Positions 1 through 14,000 of a stretch of 64,000 nt of DNA are shown here, piece after piece. Origin of the DNA: Hanleya hanleyi. Its lineage: Eukaryota > Mollusca > Polyplacophora > Lepidopleurida > Hanleyidae. Both the position numbers and the translations under genes were made by a program. Location: positions 1-64,000 of the forward strand of contig JAVTVY010019576.1 in assembly GCA_036873755.1 (NCBI GenBank), read 5' to 3'. The stretch's first letter is position 1. Each line of letters opens with the position of its first letter. Below the pieces are notes generated by a model. The model saw only the letters and a list, made by a program, of their open reading frames with translations, had not been told where the DNA came from and ran no database searches.

Positions 1-2882
1 TGATTTTACTCTATACTAAAAGACCGTGTACGTAGCTACATCATACCATTAATTTCAGAGCGGCGCGCGGCTTTGTTTTTTTTATATATAAATTTTTAAC
101 CTTTAAAATTAGTTTAAAAAAATAACGAGTTGTGGTATAATTTCTCCACTTTTTTTTAATAAAGCGGCGCGCCGCTGTGTATCTACACTATTCTGAACAA
201 GTGTGCATAGAGCTACACCATACCATTAATTTTAGGGCGGTATACGGCTTTGTTTTTTTTATATACTATATAGAAAAAGTAAAAAATATGAAAAACGATA
301 CATTATGAAGAGAGGTATAATTGATGGACATTTCGTCTAAACTAAGCTGCGCGCCGCTCTGAATTTACCCTATTCTGAAAGACCGTGTACATAGCTACAC
401 GGCGGCGCGCGGCGTTTTTTTTATGATTTATTATCACGAAGCAATAAGATAAATGAAAAAAGATATTCTATGAAGAGCGATATAAATGATGGACTTTTCG
501 TCTAGACTAAGCTGCGCGCCGGTCTGATTTTACCCTATTCTGAAAGACCATGTATGTAGCTAAAGCATATCAGTAATTTCAGAGCGGAGCGCGGTTTTGT
601 TTTTGATATATAAATTTTAAACTTTAAAAATAAAATTTAAATAATAATGAGTTTTATAATTTATCGAATTTTCTTTAATACTATAGGGCGCGCCGCTGTG
701 GATCTACACTATTCTGACCAAGGCTGTCTACAGCTATACCATACCATTAATTTTAGGGCCGAGCGCGGCTTTGTTTTTTATATTCCATCTCGAAACAGTA
801 AAAATAAGAAAAACGATATATTATGCAAAGAGGTATAATTGGTGGATTTTTCGTCTAAACTATGCTACGCGCCGACCAGGTAGGTAGCTACACCATACTA
901 TTAATTTCAGAGCGGAGCGCGGTCTTATTTTATATATATAAATTTTCCACCTTTAAAATAAATTTAAAAAATATGAGTTGTGATATTGCTCGACTTTCCT
1001 TTAATACTAAGCGGAGCGCCGCTGTAGATGTACGCTATTCTGAACAAGCATGTATACAGCTACACCATACCATCAATTTCAGGGCGGCGCGCGACTTATT
1101 TTTTTATATGCTATTTCGAAACAGTAAAAACTATGAAAAGAGATATATTATGAATTATGTAGTGGGGTATAATTGATAGACGTTTTGTCTAAACTTAACT
1201 GCGCGCCGCTCTGATTTTACTCTATTCTGAACGACTGTGTACGTGTCTACACCATAACATTAATTTCAAGGCGGCACGCGGCTTTGTTTTTTATTGTATA
1301 AATTTTTAATCTTTAAAATGCGGCGCGCCGCTGTGGATCTACATAATGCTGAACAAGCTTGTATACAGCTACACTATGCCATTAATTTCAAGGCGGCGCG
1401 CGGCTTTGCTTTTTTATACGCTATCTCGAAACATTGAACAATATGAAAAAAATATACTATGTTGAGGGGTATAATTTATAGACTTTTTGTCTAAACTAAA
1501 CTAGTTTTTTTATATACTATCTCGAAACAGTAAAAAAATATGAAAAAAGATATATTATGAATTATGTAGAGGGGTATAATTGATAGACTTTTTGTCTAAA
1601 CTAAGCTGCGCGCCGCTCTGATTTTACCCTATTCTGAAAGACCGTGTACGTAGCTACAGCATACTCGTAATTCCAGGGCGGCGCGCGGCTTTGTCTTTTT
1701 TTTTACATAAATTTTTAACCTTTAAAATAAATTAAAAAGAAATAATGAGTGGTGGTTTGATTTCTCGACTTTTCTTTAAAACAATGCGGTGCGCTGCTCT
1801 GGATCTACACTATATAGAGCTGCACCATACCATTAATTTCAAGGCAGCGCGCGGCTTTGTTTTTTTAATACACTATCTCGAAACATTAAACAATATGAAA
1901 AGACATATATTATGTAGAGGTATAATTGACAGACTTTTGGCCTAAACTAAGCTGCGCGCCGCTCTGATTTTACTCTATTCTGAAACACCGTGTACGTAGC
2001 TACGCCATACCATTTATTTCAGAGCGGAGCGCGGCATTGTGTTTTTTATGCAACTTTTCAACCTTGAAAATAAATTGAAAAAATAATGAGTTGTGGTATA
2101 ATTTATCGACTTTTCTTTAAAGTAAAGCAGTGCGCCGCTGTGGATCTACCCTATTCTAAACAAGCCTGTATACAGCTAGACCATACCATTAATTTCAGGG
2201 CGGCGCACGGCTTTGTCTTTTATATACTATCTGGAAACTTTAAACATTATGAAAACTATATAAGTTATGTAGAGGGGTATAATTGATTAACTTTTCGTCT
2301 AAACTAAGCTGCGCGCCGCCCTAAATTTCACTCTATTCTGAAAGACCGTGTACGTAGCTACATCATTCCATTGATTTCAGGGCGGCGCGCGGCTTTGTTT
2401 TCTGTGTATAAATTTTCAATCTTCAAAATAAATTTAAAAAAATAATGAGTGGTGGTATAATTTATCGACTTTTCTTTAAAAGAGAGCGGAGCGCGGCATT
2501 GTGTTTTTTTATGCAACTTTTCAACCTTGAAAATAAATTGAAAAAGTAATGAGTTGTATAATTTCTCGACTTTTCTTTAAAATAAAGCAGTGCGCCGCTG
2601 TGGATCTACACTATTCTGAACAAGCCTGTATACAGCTACACCATGCCATTAATTTCAGGGCGGCGCGCGGCTTTGCTTTTTTATATGCTATCTCGAAACA
2701 TTAAACAATACGAGAAAAGATATGTTATGTAGAGGGGTATAACTGATAGACCTTTCGTCTAAACTAAGCTGCGCGCCGCTCTGATTTTACTCTATTCTTA
2801 AAGACCGTGTACGTAGCTACACCATACTATTAATTTTAGGGCGGCGAGCGGCTTTGTTTATTTTTTATATAAATTTTCAACC
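1..2882. repeat. Complex satellite with GCGCGC palindromic boxes
   Basis: Degenerate tandem repeat, roughly 350-450 bp per full unit, made of two related half-units. Each half has an AT-rich stretch followed by a short GC-rich box. Boxes of type GCGCGCCGCTCTGA and TCAGAGCGGCGCGC are inverted copies of each other about 80 bp apart, so each block between them could fold into a hairpin. A line such as GTACGTAGCTACACCATACC recurs in every unit. Short open frames beginning MSxGIIYRLFF appear in several units, but they come from the repeat and have no other coding support. The array runs into the decayed Polinton fragment at about 2,880, where it supplies the stop codon of the truncated gene. It may continue to the left of the window. 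Confidence 0.85.
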
Positions 2883-3812
2883 TTTGTGCATTCTGATCGC
2901 ATTTTCCCGGGCTACGGTGGGTGGTAAACCCATATCCTCTTCCAAGTAACGCTTGGTCTTTATGACGGACCTATGCGTGGGGTTGCGTTTCATTTCAAAT
3001 GGCAGCAGTCTATACCATTCACAGATGACCATGGCTGTTTTCCTGATGTTCGGGCGCATTTGAATGTACGCCTGTTGTAAGTTACTCTGTCCCGCGTCTT
3101 CGATCACCGCAGCGTGGGTATTAATAGCTTCATGCACAATACGATCCCAACGCTCTCACTTGTCCTCAATTCGTTGGGAGATAGGCTGACTATCTGAGAT
3201 CAAACTCTCCGTATCAATAAACAGAATTTCAGCAGTCTCTGTTTCGGTATCATTATCTGGCTCCTCAGTCGGCTTCTCGGTGTCTGGATAGAAAGTATCC
3301 TCGTGTCGCATCATATCGTTAAGTTTGATGAATGTGCGTTCTTTCTTAACGCCTTAACGCCCTTGAACCATGCGTTCAAACAATTGTTTCTTTTGAGCCA
3401 TCGCTCTGACATACGCCTCTGTCCAGTTCATGCCTGAGGTTTTCAACATCAACGCTGTTCTTTCGATTTTCATATGGACCGGGTCCTTGTCCAGCAATTT
3501 CATATGAGTAAAGAGATCGACATACTGCTGATATACAGCTCGTCGTAACAAAGTGTTATGGGCTAAAATTGCGGCTCCCTCTTTCAAATACCCTTTGTTG
3601 TGAAACTTGTTTTTTGTGGCCTCCAACGTCTCGCCCATCTCGGTGTCCATACATTCTTTGAATACATCCTTCCATAGCCTCGAGTTCACGTGTTCATTCT
3701 CTTGTACAGTTTTGAGTTGGTCCTCCACGGTTGGGTGATATTCCGGGACAGATGGTATGAAAGGGACCCGCTGTATGGGGCTGGGTTGCTGCTGCTGGAC
3801 GGGTGCTGCCAT
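2877..3812 (-). pseudogene. Unknown Polinton-associated gene, two stops, truncated
   Basis: Starting at ATG 3812 (MAAPVQQQQP) there is one continuous minus-strand reading frame to about 2,880. It is interrupted only by TAA at 3354-3356 and TGA at 3156-3158, and is cut at the 3' end by the satellite. The first part is Gln/Pro-rich and then helical. An acidic linker rich in D, E and T follows the first stop. The last third is helical again. Two stretches look related: one around ERTALMLKTSGMNWTEAYVR and one around KRYLEEDMGLPPTVARENAI, suggesting a repeated helical module. I do not recognise the family. It lies directly downstream of the packaging ATPase pseudogene, so a virion or morphogenesis role is possible but is only an inference from position. 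Confidence 0.5.
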
Positions 3813-3814
3813 GT

Positions 3815-4584
3815 GTGGTCTCGTTGGATGGTGTTGGGGTATATGACGTTGTAGCGAGCCCTCACCGGGTAGGAGGAGGTATGAGCTTTTACGTCTACGA
3901 AGAGGTAGCCGTACGGACGACTTGTCGCGCCTTGAAACGCCTGCAATAAATGATCGATGTTCTGAGGATAATTTCGACTACCAAACATACGGATTTTTGC
4001 AATATCAAGGCAATATCTGTGGACGCCTTCCCTGGAGGAAAGAGATTCTGGGTCAAATAGATGACGGACAGTTTCCGATGGTGGGATCCTTTGGTGAATA
4101 GGTCCTCGATTTTCGAATTTTTTCTTGGCCGCATTCATCAGGTCATCGAGCACGATTATATTGACCTTGTCGAATCGAAGAAATACGCCTGATCAATATC
4201 GCGAGGGATCCCTGGGACGAAGCTCACATTCTGTAAACTTGTAGTTTTGTAGGCGGACTGCCACTGGCTGTAGCACCAAACAACGCGTGTTAGGGCTGGA
4301 GTTGCCACACCTTCCTCTAAAAATTTCATCGCCCATGACGTCTTTCCACATCCCACAGGGCCGCTCACCGCAATGATATAGGGATGCTCCAATACTCTTG
4401 TGTGTGACGTAGGTGTTGATCGTTCTTCATGCACACGTTGAATTCGGGCGTTATCTGGACTCGTTTCCGTGAGATGGCTTTGCTCTGTACGATTATTATG
4501 TATTGAAAGCAAATCTCTACGTCGATTAAATGACTTAAATGACGTGGAAAATGACTTCGAACGCACCTGACATGCGTAAGCCAT
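3815..4584 (-). pseudogene. FtsK/HerA-type genome packaging ATPase (Polinton), frameshifted
   Basis: Decayed A32-like packaging ATPase of a Polinton/Maverick element. In the family this enzyme pumps DNA into the capsid. The P-loop is visible as SGPVGCGKTS, followed by the family signature VVWCYSQWQSAY. After a frameshift near 4,155 comes Walker B as NIIVLDDLM. A second frame then holds FTKGSHHRKLSVIYLTQNLF, which matches the sensor region of the plus-strand ATPase at 45.0-45.7 kb. A third frame holds the C-terminal IRMFGSRNYPQNIDHLLQAF. At least two or three frame changes are therefore needed, and it cannot be functional as it stands. I chose ATG 4584 because a TATA-like TTATAATAAA lies about 30 bp upstream on this strand, the same arrangement as in the second element. 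The 3' end is approximate. Confidence 0.75.
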
Positions 4585-4644
4585 GGTTCTCGTCTCCACC
4601 GGCACCCGGCTTATAATAAAGCTTTCACAGATGTACGCCGTGTT

Positions 4645-4840
4645 TATTTGCTAGAGCTCGGAGCTCGGGAATGGGGCAGTTGGGTGGTCGGAGCTCGGGG
4701 ATGGGGCAGTTGGGAGTTCGAAGCTCGGAGCTCGGAGATGGGGCAGTCGGGAGATCGGAGCTCGGGAGGAACACAGCCGCTCGGAGCCCGGAGATGGGAC
4801 AGTTGGGCGCTCGGAGCTCGTGTCGCTCGGAATGAAGGAC
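4645..4840. repeat. Minisatellite, GGAGCTCGG...GGGGCAGT unit
   Basis: About seven imperfect copies of a unit near 26 bp, built from GGAGCTCGGGGATGGGGCAG. Several frames stay open across it on both strands (for example Ser-Glu-Leu-Arg-rich), but these are translations of the repeat. It sits immediately upstream of the ATPase pseudogene, on the 5' side of its TATA-like box. Confidence 0.8.
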
Positions 4841-5039
4841 GAACCACATTAACAGGTTGAAGGGAATGCCCCAAGTTCCGAAAAGGCACGGAGACGCCTG
4901 TTGATGCTTTGAAAGGGTGAATAAAGGCTTATTGGTCATTACCGGACATGGCCGGCCATCTCATTCGGACCAAGATCGCATTTCGCTACCACTCGTACTC
5001 ATGACGTCACCTATGACGCCTCAGTTGACATGAAAATCT

Positions 5040-8000
5040 TCAAGATGACACCTCAAACGTTCCAAGGATGGTCCATTTCTACACCAAACACCTTCCTTTA
5101 CACCCCAAAATGTGTTTATATTATTGACGACGTTGTTCAGATATGACAGACCGCTATTCAGACCGACATGTAAACGGTCATTCACTGTAGCGCCCCCTGG
5201 CGCCCGATAAAGGAACTGAAGACTCCATCTTTTAGCCGATGGCATGCTCTCTCGACATGCCTATTTTTAAGTTCCAACCATTTATATTTTCGGCTCTGAC
5301 AAGCTAGACCGCTATTCAGATAGGCCAGACCGCTATTCAGATAGGTCAGACGGCTATTCAGACTGGAATGTAAACGGTCATTCGTAGTAGCGCCCCCTAG
5401 CGTCCGATGTATGCACTGATGACTCCAACTTGTAGCCCATGAAATACTATCTCATTATACCTATTTATAAGTTCGAAGTGTATATATTATTGTCTCTGGT
5501 GATCTAGACCGCTATTCAGACCGGCATGTAAACGGTGATTCGTAGTAGCGCCCCCTATCGTCCGATGTAGGAACTGAATACTCCAACTTGTAGCCAATGA
5601 AATACTCTCTCATTATACCTATTTATAAGTTCGACGTGTATATATTATTGTGTCTGGCGATCTAGACCGCTATTCAGATATGCCAGACCGCTATTCAGAC
5701 CGCCATGTAAACGGTCATTCGTAGTAGCGCCCCCTATCCTCCGATGTAGGGACTGATGACTCCAACTTGTAGCCAATGAAATACTCTCTCATTATACCTA
5801 TTTATAAGTTCGAAGTGTTTATATTATTGTCTCTGGCGGTCTGGACCGCTATTCAGATAGGACAGACCGCTATTCAGACCGGCTTGTAAACGGGCATTCG
5901 TAGTAGCGCCCCCTATCGTCCGATGTAGGGACTGATGACTCCAACTTGTAGCCAATGAAATACTCTCTCGTTATACCTATTTATAAGTTCGAAGTGTATA
6001 TATTATTGTCTCTGGGGATCTAGACGCTATTCAGATATGCCAGACCGCTATTCAGACCGGCATGTAAACGGGCATTCGTAGTAGCGCCCCCTATCGTTCG
6101 ATGTAGGGACTGATGACTCCAACTTGTAGCCAATGAAATACTCTCTCATTATACCTATTTATAAGTTCGAAGTGTATATATTATTGTCTCTGGCGATCTA
6201 GACCGCTATTCAGATATGCCAGACCGCTATTCAGACCGGCATGTAAACGGCCATTCGTTGTAGCGCCCCCTATCGTCCGATGTAGGGACTGATGACTCCA
6301 ACTTGTAGCCAATGAAATACTCTCTCATTATGCCTATTTTTAAGTTTGAAGTGTTTATATTATTGTCTCTGGCGATCTAGACCGCTATTCAGATAGGGCA
6401 GACCGCTATTCAGACCGGAATGTAAACGGGCATTCGTAGTAGCGCCCCCTATCGTTCGATGTAGGGACTGATGACTCCAACTTGTAGCCAATGAAATACT
6501 CTCTCATTATACCTATTTATAAGTTCGAAGTGTTTATATTATTGTCTCTGGCGATCTAGACCGCTATTCAGATAGGACAGACCGCTATTCAGAACGACAT
6601 GTAAACGGTCACTCATAGTAGCGCCCCCTGGCGACAGATGTTGGAACTGATGACTCCAACTTGTAACCAATGAAATACTCTCTCGTTATACCTATTTATA
6701 AGTTCGAAGTGTATATATTATTGTCTCTGGCGATCTAGACCGCTATTCAGATATGCCAGACCGCTATTCAGACCAGCATGTAAACGGACAATCATAGTAG
6801 CGCCCCCTGGAGGCCGATGTGGGAACTGAATACTCCAACTTGTAGCCAATGAAATACTCTCTCATTATACCTATTTATAAGTTCGAAGTGTTTATATTAT
6901 TGTCTCTGGCGGTCTGGACCGCTATTCAGATAGGACAGACCGCTATTCAGACCAGCTTGTAAACGGTCATTCGTAGTAGCGCCCCCTATCGTTCGATGTA
7001 GGGACTGATGACTCCAACTTGTAGCCAATGAAATACTCTCTCGTTATACCTATTTATAAGTTCGAAGTGTATATGTTATTGTCTCTGGCGATCTAGACCG
7101 CTATTCAGATATGCCAGACCGCTATTCAGACCGGCATGTAAACGGTCATTCGTTGTAGCGCCCCCTATCGTCCGATGTAGGGACTGATGACTCCAACTTG
7201 TAGCCAATGAAATACTCTCTCGTTATACCTATTTATAAGTTCGAAGTGTATATATTATTGTCTCTGGCGATCTAGACCGCTATTCAGATATGCCAGACCG
7301 CTATTCAGACCGGCATGTAAACGGTCATTCGTAATAGCGCCCCCTAGCGTCTGATGTAGGGACTGAAAACTCCAACTTGTAGCCAATGAAATACTCTCTC
7401 ACTATACCTATTTTTGAGTTTGAAGTGTTTGTATTATTGTCTCTGGCGATCTAGACCGCTATTCAGATAGGGCAGACCGCTATTCAGACTGGCATGTAAA
7501 CGGTCATTCGAAGTAGCGCCCCCTAGCGTCTGATGTAGGGACTGAAAACTCCAACTGTAGCCAATGAAATACTCTCTCATTATACCTATTTATAAGTTCG
7601 AAGTGTATATATTATTGTCTCTGGCGATCTAGACCGCTATTCAGATATGCCAGACCGCTATTCAGAAAGGCATGTAAACGGTCATTCGTAGTAGCGCCCC
7701 CTAGCGTCTGATGTAGGGACTGAAAACTCCAACTTGTAGCCAATGAAATACTCTCTCACTATACCTATTTTTGAGTTTGAAGTGTTTATATTATTGTCTC
7801 TGGCGATCTAGACCGCTATTCAGATATGCCAGATCGCTATTCAGACCGGCATGTAAGCGGTCATTCGTTGTAGCGCCCCATATCGTCCGATGTAGGGACT
7901 GATGACTCCAACTTGTAGCCAATGAAATACTCTCTCATTATACCTATTTTTAAGTTTGAAGTGTTTATATTATTATCTCTGGCGATCTAGACCGCTATTC

Positions 8001-11000
8001 AGATAGGGCAGACCGCTATTCAGACCGGCATGTAAACGGGCATTCGTAGTAGCGCCCCCTATAGTTCGATGTAGGGACTGATGACTCCAACTTGTAGCCA
8101 ATGAAATACTCTCTCATTGTACCTATTTATCAGTTGGAAGTGTTTATATTATTGTCTCTGGCGATCAAGACCGCTATTCAGATATGCCAGACCGCTATTC
8201 AGAACGGCATGTAAACGGTCATTCGTTGTAGCGCCCCATATCGTCCGATGTAGGGACTGATGACTCCAACTTGTAGCCAATGAAATACTCTCTCATTATA
8301 CCTATTTATAAGTTCGAAGTGTTTATATTATTGTCTCTGGCGATCTAGACCGCTATTCAGATAGGACAGACCGCTATTCAGACCGGCATGTAAACGGTGA
8401 TTCGTAGTAGCGCCCCCTATCGTCCGATGTAGGAACTGAATACTCCAACTTGTAACCAATGAAATACTCTCTCATTCTACCTATTTATAAGTTCGAAGTG
8501 TATATATTATTGTCTCTGGCGATCTAGACCGCTATTCAGATAGGGCAGACCGCTATTCAGACGGGCATGTAAACGGGCATTCGTAGTAGCGCCCCCTATC
8601 GTTCGATATAGGGACTGATGACTCCAACTTGTAGCCAATGAAATACTCTCTCATTATACCTATTTATAAGTTGGAAGTGTTTATATTATTGTCTCTGGCG
8701 ATCTAGACCGCTATTCAGATATGCCAGACCACTATTCAGACCGGCATGTAAACGGTCATTCGTTGTAGCGCCCAATATCGTCCGATGTAGGGACTGATGA
8801 CTCCAACTTGTAGCCAATGAAATACTCTCTCATTATACCTATTTTTAAGTTTGAAGTGTTTATATTATTGTCTCTGGCGATCTAGACCGCTATTCAGATA
8901 GGGCAGACCGCTATTCAGACCGGCATGTAAACGGAAATTCGTAGTAGCGCCCCCTATAGTTCGATGTAGGGACTGATGACTCCAACTTGTAGCCAATAAA
9001 ATACTCTCTCATTATATCTATTTATCAGTTGGAAGTGTTTATATTATTGTCTCTGGCGATCTAGACCGCTATTCAGATAGGGCAGACCGCTATTCAGACC
9101 GGCATGTAAACGGGCATTCGTAGTAGCGCCCCCTATCGTTCGATGTAGGGACTGATGACTCCAACTTGTAGCCAATGAAATACTCTCTCATTATACCTAT
9201 TTATAAGTTGGAAGTGTTTATATTTTTGTCTCTGGCGATCTAGACCGCTATTCAGATATGCCAGACCGCTATTCAGACCGGCATGTAAACGGTCATTCGT
9301 TGTATCGCCCCATATCGTCCAATGTAGGGACTGATGACTCCAACTTGTAGCCAATGAAATACTCTCTCATTATACCTATTTTTAAGTTTGAAGTGTTTAT
9401 ATTATTGTCTCTGGCGATCTAGACCGCTATTCAGATAGGGCAGACCGCTATTCAGACCGGCATGTAAACGGCCATTCGTAGTAGCGCCCCCTAGCGTCTG
9501 ATGTAGGGACTGAAAACTCCAACTTGTAGCCAATGAAATACTCTCTCATTATACCTATTTATAAGTTCGAAGTGTATATATTATTGTCTCTGGCGATCTA
9601 GATCGCTATTCAGATAGGGCAGACCGCTATTCAGACCGGCATGTAAACGGTCATTCGTTGTAGCGCCCCCTATCGTTCGATGTAGGGACTGATGACTCCA
9701 ACTTGTAGCCAATGAAATACTCTCTCATTATACCTATTTATAAGTTGGAAGTGTTTATATTTTTGTCTCTGGCGATCTAGACCGCTATTCAGATATGCCA
9801 GACCGCTATTCAGACCGGCATGTAAACGGTCATTCGTTGTAGCGCCCCATATCGTCCGATGTAGGGACTGATGACTCCAACTTGTAGCCAATGAAATACT
9901 CTCTCATTATACCTATTTTTAAGTTTGAAGTGTTTATATTATTATCTCTGGCGATCTAGACCGCTATTCAGATAGGGCAGACCGCTATTCAGACCGGCAT
10001 GTAAACGGGCATTCGTAGTAGCGCCCCCTATAGTTCGATGTAGGGACTGATGACTCCAACTTGTAGCCAATGAAATACTCTCTCATTGTACCTATTTATC
10101 AGTTGGAAGTGTTTATATTATTGTCTCTGGCGATCAAGACCGCTATTCAGATATGCCAGACCGCTATTCAGAACGGCATGTAAACGGTCATTCGTTGTAG
10201 CGCCCCATATCGTCCGATGTAGGGACTGATGACTCCAACTTGTAGCCAATGAAATACTCTCTCATTATACCTATTTATAAGTTCGAAGTGTTTATATTAT
10301 TGTCTCTGGCGATCTAGACCGCCATTCAGATAGGACAGACCGCTATTCAGACCGGCATGTAAACGGTCATTCGTAGTAGCGCCCCCTATCGTCCGATGTA
10401 GGGACTGATGACTCCAACTTGTAGCCAATGAAATACTCTCTCGTTATACCTATTTATAAGTTCGAAGTGTATATATTATTGTCTCTGGCGATCTAGACCG
10501 CTATTCAGATATGCCAGACCGCTATTCAGACCGGCATGTAAACGGTCATTCGTTGTAGCGCCCCCTATCGTCCGATGTAGGGACTGATGACTCCAACTTG
10601 TAGCCAATGATATACTCTCTCACTATACGTATTTTAAAGTTTGAAGTGTTTATATTATTGTCTCTGGCGATCTAGACCGCTATTCAGATAGGGCAGACCG
10701 CTATTCAGACCGGCATGTAAACGGCCATTCGTAGTAGCGCCCCCTAGCGTCTGATGTAGGGACTGAAAACTCCAACTTGTAGCCAATGAAATACTCTCTC
10801 ATTATACCTATTTATAAGTTCGAAGTGTATATATTATTGTCTCTGGCGATCTAGACCGCTATTCAGATATGCCAGACCGCTATTCAGACCGGCATGTAAA
10901 CGGTCATCCGTAGTAGCACACCCTAGCGTCCGATGTAGGGACTGATGACTCCAACTTGTAGCCCATGAAATACTCTCTCATTATACCTATTTATAAGTTC

Positions 11001-14000
11001 GAAGTGTATATATTATTGTCTCTGGCGATCTAGACCGCTATTCAGATATGCCAAACCGCTATTCAGACCGGCATGAAAACGGTCATTCGTAGTAGCGCCC
11101 CCTAGCTTCCGATGTAGGGACTGAAGACTCCAACTTGTAGCCAATGAAATACTCTCTCATTATACCTATTTATAGATTCAAAGTGTTTATATTATTGTCT
11201 CTGGCGATCTAGACCGCTATTCAGATATGCCAGACCGCTATTCAGACCGGCATGTAAACGGTCATTCGTTGTAGCGCCCCATATCGTCCGATGTAGGGAC
11301 TGATGACGCCAACTTGTAGCCAATGAAATACTCTCTCATTATACCTATTTATAAGTTCGAAGTGTTTATATTATTGTCTCTGGCGATCTAGACCGCTATT
11401 CAGATATGCCAAACCGCTATTCAGACCGGCATGTAAACGGTCATTCGTTGTAGCGCCCCCTATGGTCCGATGTAGGGACTGATGACTCCAACTTGTAGCC
11501 AATGAAATACTCTCTCACTATACCTATTTTTAAGTTTGAAGTGTTTATATTATTGTCTCTGGCGATCTAGACCGCTTTTCAGATAGGGCAGACCGCTATT
11601 CAGACAGGCATGTAAACGGTCATTCATAGTAGCGCCCCCTAGCGTCTGATGTAGGGACTGAAAACTCCAACTTGTAGCCAATGAAATACTCTCTCATTAC
11701 ACCTATTTATAAGTTCGAAGTGTATATATTATTGTCTCTGGCGATCTAGACCGCTATTCAGATATGCCAGACCGCTATTCAGACCGGCATGTAAACGGTC
11801 ATTCGTAGTAGCGCCCCATAGCGTCCGATGTAGGGACTGAAGACTCCAACTTGTAGCCCATGAAATACTCTCTCATTATATCTATTTATAAGTTCGAAGT
11901 GTATATATTATTGTCTCTGGCGATCTAGACCGCCATTCAGATATGCCAGACCGCTATACAGACCGGCATGTACAAGGTCATTCGTAGTAGCGCCCCCTAG
12001 CGTCCGATGTAGGGATTGAAGACTCCAACTTGTAGCCAATGAAATACTCTCTCATTATACCTATTTATAAGTTCGAAGTGTATATATTATTGTCTCTGGC
12101 GGTCTGGACCGCTATTCAGATAGGACAGACCGCTATTGAGACCGGCTTGTAAATGGGCATTCGTAGTAGCGACCCCTATCGTCCGATGTAGGGACTGATG
12201 ACTCCAACTTGTAGCCAATGAAATACTCTCTCATTATACCTATTCATAATTTCGAAGTGTTTATATTATTTTCTCTGGCGATCTAGACCGCTATTCAGAT
12301 AGGACAGACTGCTATTCAGAACGACATGTAAACGGTCACTCATAGTAGCGCCCCCTGGCGACAGATGTTGGAACTGATGACTCCAACTTGTAACCAATGA
12401 AATACTCTCTCGTTATACCTATTTATAAGTTCGAAGTCTATATATTATTGTCTCTGGCGATCTAGACCGCTATTCAGATATGCCAGACCGCTATTCAGAC
12501 CGGCATGTAAACGGTCATTCGTTGTAGCGACCCCTATCGTCCGATGTAGGGACTGATGACTCCAACTTGTAGCCAATGAAATACTCTCTCATTATACCTA
12601 TTTATAAGTTCAAAGTGTTTATATTATTGTCTCTGGCGATCTAGACCGCTATTCAGATATGCCAGACCGCTATTCAGACCGGCATGTAAACGGTCATTCG
12701 TTGTAGCGCCTATCTTCCGATGTAGGGACTGATGACTCCAACTTGTAGCCAATGAAATACTCTCTCATTATACCTATTTTTAAGTTTGAAGTGTTTATAT
12801 TATTGTCTCTGGCGATCTAGACCGCTATTCAGATAGGGCAGACCGCTATTCAGACCGGCATGTAAACGGCCATTCGTAGTAGCGCCCCCTAGCGTCTGAT
12901 GTAGGGACTGAAAACTCCAACTTGTAGCCAATGAAATACTCTCTCATTATACCTATTTATAAGTTCGAAGTCTATATATTATTGTCTCTGGCGATCTAGA
13001 CCGCTATTCAGATATGCCAGACCGCTATTCAGACCGGCATGTAAACGGTGATTCGTAGTAGCGCCCCCTATCGTGCGATGTAGGAACTGAATACTCCAAC
13101 TTGTAACCAATGAAATACTCTCTCATTATACCTATTTATAAGTTCGAAGTGTATATATTATTGTCTCTGGCGATCTAGACCGCTATTCAGATAGGGCAGA
13201 CCGCTATTCAGACCGGCATGTAAACGGGCATTTGTAGTAGCGCCCCCTATCGTTCGATATAGGGGCTGATGACTCCAACTTGTAGCCAATGAAATACTCT
13301 CTCATTATACCTATTTATAAGTTGGAAGTGTTTATATTATTGTCTCTGGCGATCTAGACCGCTATTCAGATATGCCAGACCACTATTCAGACCGGCATGT
13401 AAACGGTCATTCGTTGTAGCGCCCAATATCGTCCGATGTAGGGACTGATGACTCCAACTTGTAGCCAATGAAATACTCTCTCATTATACCTATTTTTAAG
13501 TTTGAAGTGTTTATATTATTGTCTCTGGCGATCTAGACCGCTATTCAGATAGGGCAGACCGCTATTCAGACCGGCATGTAAACGGGCATTCGTAGTAGCG
13601 CCCCCTATCGTTCGATATAGGGACTGATGACTCCAACTTGTAGCCAATGAAATACTCTCTCATTATACCTATTTATAAGTTGGAAGTGTTTATATTATTG
13701 TCTCTGGCGATCTAGACCGCTATTCAGATATGCCAGACCGCTATTCAGACCGGCATGTAAACGGTCATTCGTTGTAGCGCCCCATATCGTCCGATGTAGG
13801 GACTGATGACTCCAACTTGTAGCCAATGAAATACTCTCTCATTATACCTATTTTTAAGTTTGAAGTGTTTATATTATTGTCTCTGGCGATCTAGACCGCT
13901 ATTCAGATAGGACAGACCGCTATTCAGAACGACATATAAACGGTCACTCATAGTAGCGCCCCCTGGCGACAGATGTTGGAACTGATGACTCCAACTTGTA

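Noticed and set aside
647..2286. Several small frames starting MSxGIIYRLFF
   Set aside because: They recur with the satellite units, vary in length and carry indels; no coding evidence beyond repetition.
9133..9891. Two identical 73-codon minus-strand frames
   Set aside because: Both are translations of the 179-bp satellite, three units apart.
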